From Trebonia sp. (GTDB taxonomy: Bacteria > Actinomycetota > Actinomycetes > Streptosporangiales > Streptosporangiaceae): DNA of 14,809 bases. Below are positions 14,243 through 14,809 of the stretch, piece by piece; the stretch's first letter is position 1; every line of letters begins with the position of its first letter. Below the pieces are notes generated by a model. It searched no databases, was not told where the DNA came from, and saw only the letters and a program-made list of their open reading frames with translations. A program made the position numbers and the translations under genes. Where the stretch lies: the NCBI GenBank assembly GCA_030038035.1, contig JASHPP010000722.1:1-14809 (forward strand). Reading direction: 5' to 3'.

Positions 14243-14809
14243 GTGAACGATGTCCCGCGCAACGCGGTCAGCCGAACCGCCAAGCTCGCCGTCCTGCCAA
14301 TAGGGTTCGCCGGCCGGACCGCGCTCGGCATCGGCAAGCGGATCGGCGGGCGGCCCGCCGAGATCGTCGCGCAGGAGATACAGCAGCGGACCGCCGACCA
14401 GGTCTTCCGGGTGCTTGGCGAGCTCAAGGGCGGCGCGATGAAGCTGGGCCAGGCGCTGTCCATCTTCGAGGCGGCGCTGCCGCCCGAGCTGGCCGAGCCG
14501 TACCGGGCCACGCTGACCAGGCTGCAGGAGTCCGCCCCGCCGCTGCCCGCCAGCACCGTGCACCGCGTGCTCGCCGGGGACCTCGGCGAGGACTGGCGGT
14601 CGCGGTTCCGCGACTTCGACGACACCCCGGCCGCGGCCGCGTCGATCGGCCAGGTGCACCGCGCGGTCTGGGCGGACGGCAGGCAGGTCGCGGTGAAGAT
14701 CCAGTACCCAGGTGCCGGGCGCGCGCTCATCAGCGATTTCACGCAGCTGTCGCGGGTCGGGCGGCTGTTCGGCGTGCTGATGCCCGGGCTCGAGGTCAAG
14801 CCGCTGCTC
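14243..14809 (+). CDS. ABC1/AarF/UbiB-family atypical kinase, N-terminal part (runs off the window)
   Basis: The frame is open from GTG at 14243 to the window end (189 codons). GGAG at 14230-14233 lies nine bases upstream. The family-defining KxGQ motif is in GELKGGAMKLGQALSIFEAALP (about 64-85), the ASIGQVHRA loop that replaces the usual glycine-rich loop is at about 133-141, and QVAVKIQYPG carries the VAVK lysine. ABC1 proteins are protein-kinase-like ATPases linked to quinone and lipid metabolism (UbiB in E. coli, Coq8 in mitochondria). The actinomycete substrate is not known. The start lies 4 bp after the ThiF-like stop, so the two are very likely co-transcribed and translationally coupled. 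The catalytic DFG-type region and the C-terminus lie beyond the window. Confidence 0.9.
   Translation, partial: MNDVPRNAVSRTAKLAVLPIGFAGRTALGIGKRIGGRPAEIVAQEIQQRTADQVFRVLGELKGGAMKLGQALSIFEAALPPELAEPYRATLTRLQESAPPLPASTVHRVLAGDLGEDWRSRFRDFDDTPAAAASIGQVHRAVWADGRQVAVKIQYPGAGRALISDFTQLSRVGRLFGVLMPGLEVKPLL

Noticed and set aside
13285..14799. Long minus-strand open frame of 504 codons
   Set aside because: Antisense to the ThiF-like and AarF-like genes, which carry clear motifs on the plus strand.

Overview
The window is very GC-rich and gene-dense and reads as actinomycete chromosome. The strongest pointers are a fused CofG-CofH type FO synthase (FbiC), the C-terminal half of a two-domain FbiB, a ManB-type GDP-mannose pyrophosphorylase, a YlbL-type PDZ/Lon protease next to moaE, and a DUF2342-type zincin. 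The gene order suggests a Streptosporangiales- or Streptomycetales-like lineage, but the order cannot be fixed from this sequence alone. No tRNA, rRNA, CRISPR array, insertion sequence or phage gene was seen.

Layout. (1) Positions 1-3498 hold coenzyme F420 genes: the 3' end of fbiB (+) faces fbiC (-) across a 21-bp-stem inverted repeat. (2) Positions 3500-6612 hold two minus-strand genes, an AlkA-like HhH-GPD DNA glycosylase and a DUF2252 kinase-fold protein. They lie among G-rich or repetitive spacers and a 430-bp gene-free region with large dyads. (3) Positions 6613-8935 hold a minus-strand sugar module: a GT4 glycosyltransferase followed by a mannose-1-phosphate guanylyltransferase. In Mycobacterium tuberculosis the fbiA-fbiB genes also neighbour manB and wbbL, so this part resembles that locus with fbiC, the glycosylase and the DUF2252 gene in between. 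(4) Positions 9021-11635 hold a likely minus-strand operon: an NAD-binding SDR/epimerase-like gene, then moaE, then a ylbL-like PDZ protease. (5) Positions 11714-14809 hold the divergent plus-strand run: zincin-family protein, degenerate ThiF/E1-like protein with an N-terminal winged-helix-like domain, and the 5' part of an ABC1/AarF kinase.

How the genes work together. FbiC makes the deazaflavin FO, and FbiB finishes and polyglutamylates F420. GDP-mannose from ManB would feed mannosyltransferases, possibly the adjacent GT4. MoaE is the catalytic subunit of molybdopterin synthase. The plus-strand run at the right has no established pathway; its E1-like protein has lost the residues expected for adenylation.

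Most notable for follow-up: the SDR gene has no stop before moaE and reads 275 nt through it; two unrelated genes carry N-terminal tails built from in-frame tandem repeats; GGTT elements recur about once per helical turn upstream of fbiC; a 30-bp direct repeat with internal dyads lies in the gene-free region; and the zincin/degenerate-E1 pair is uncharacterised. None of these is proof of a new system.
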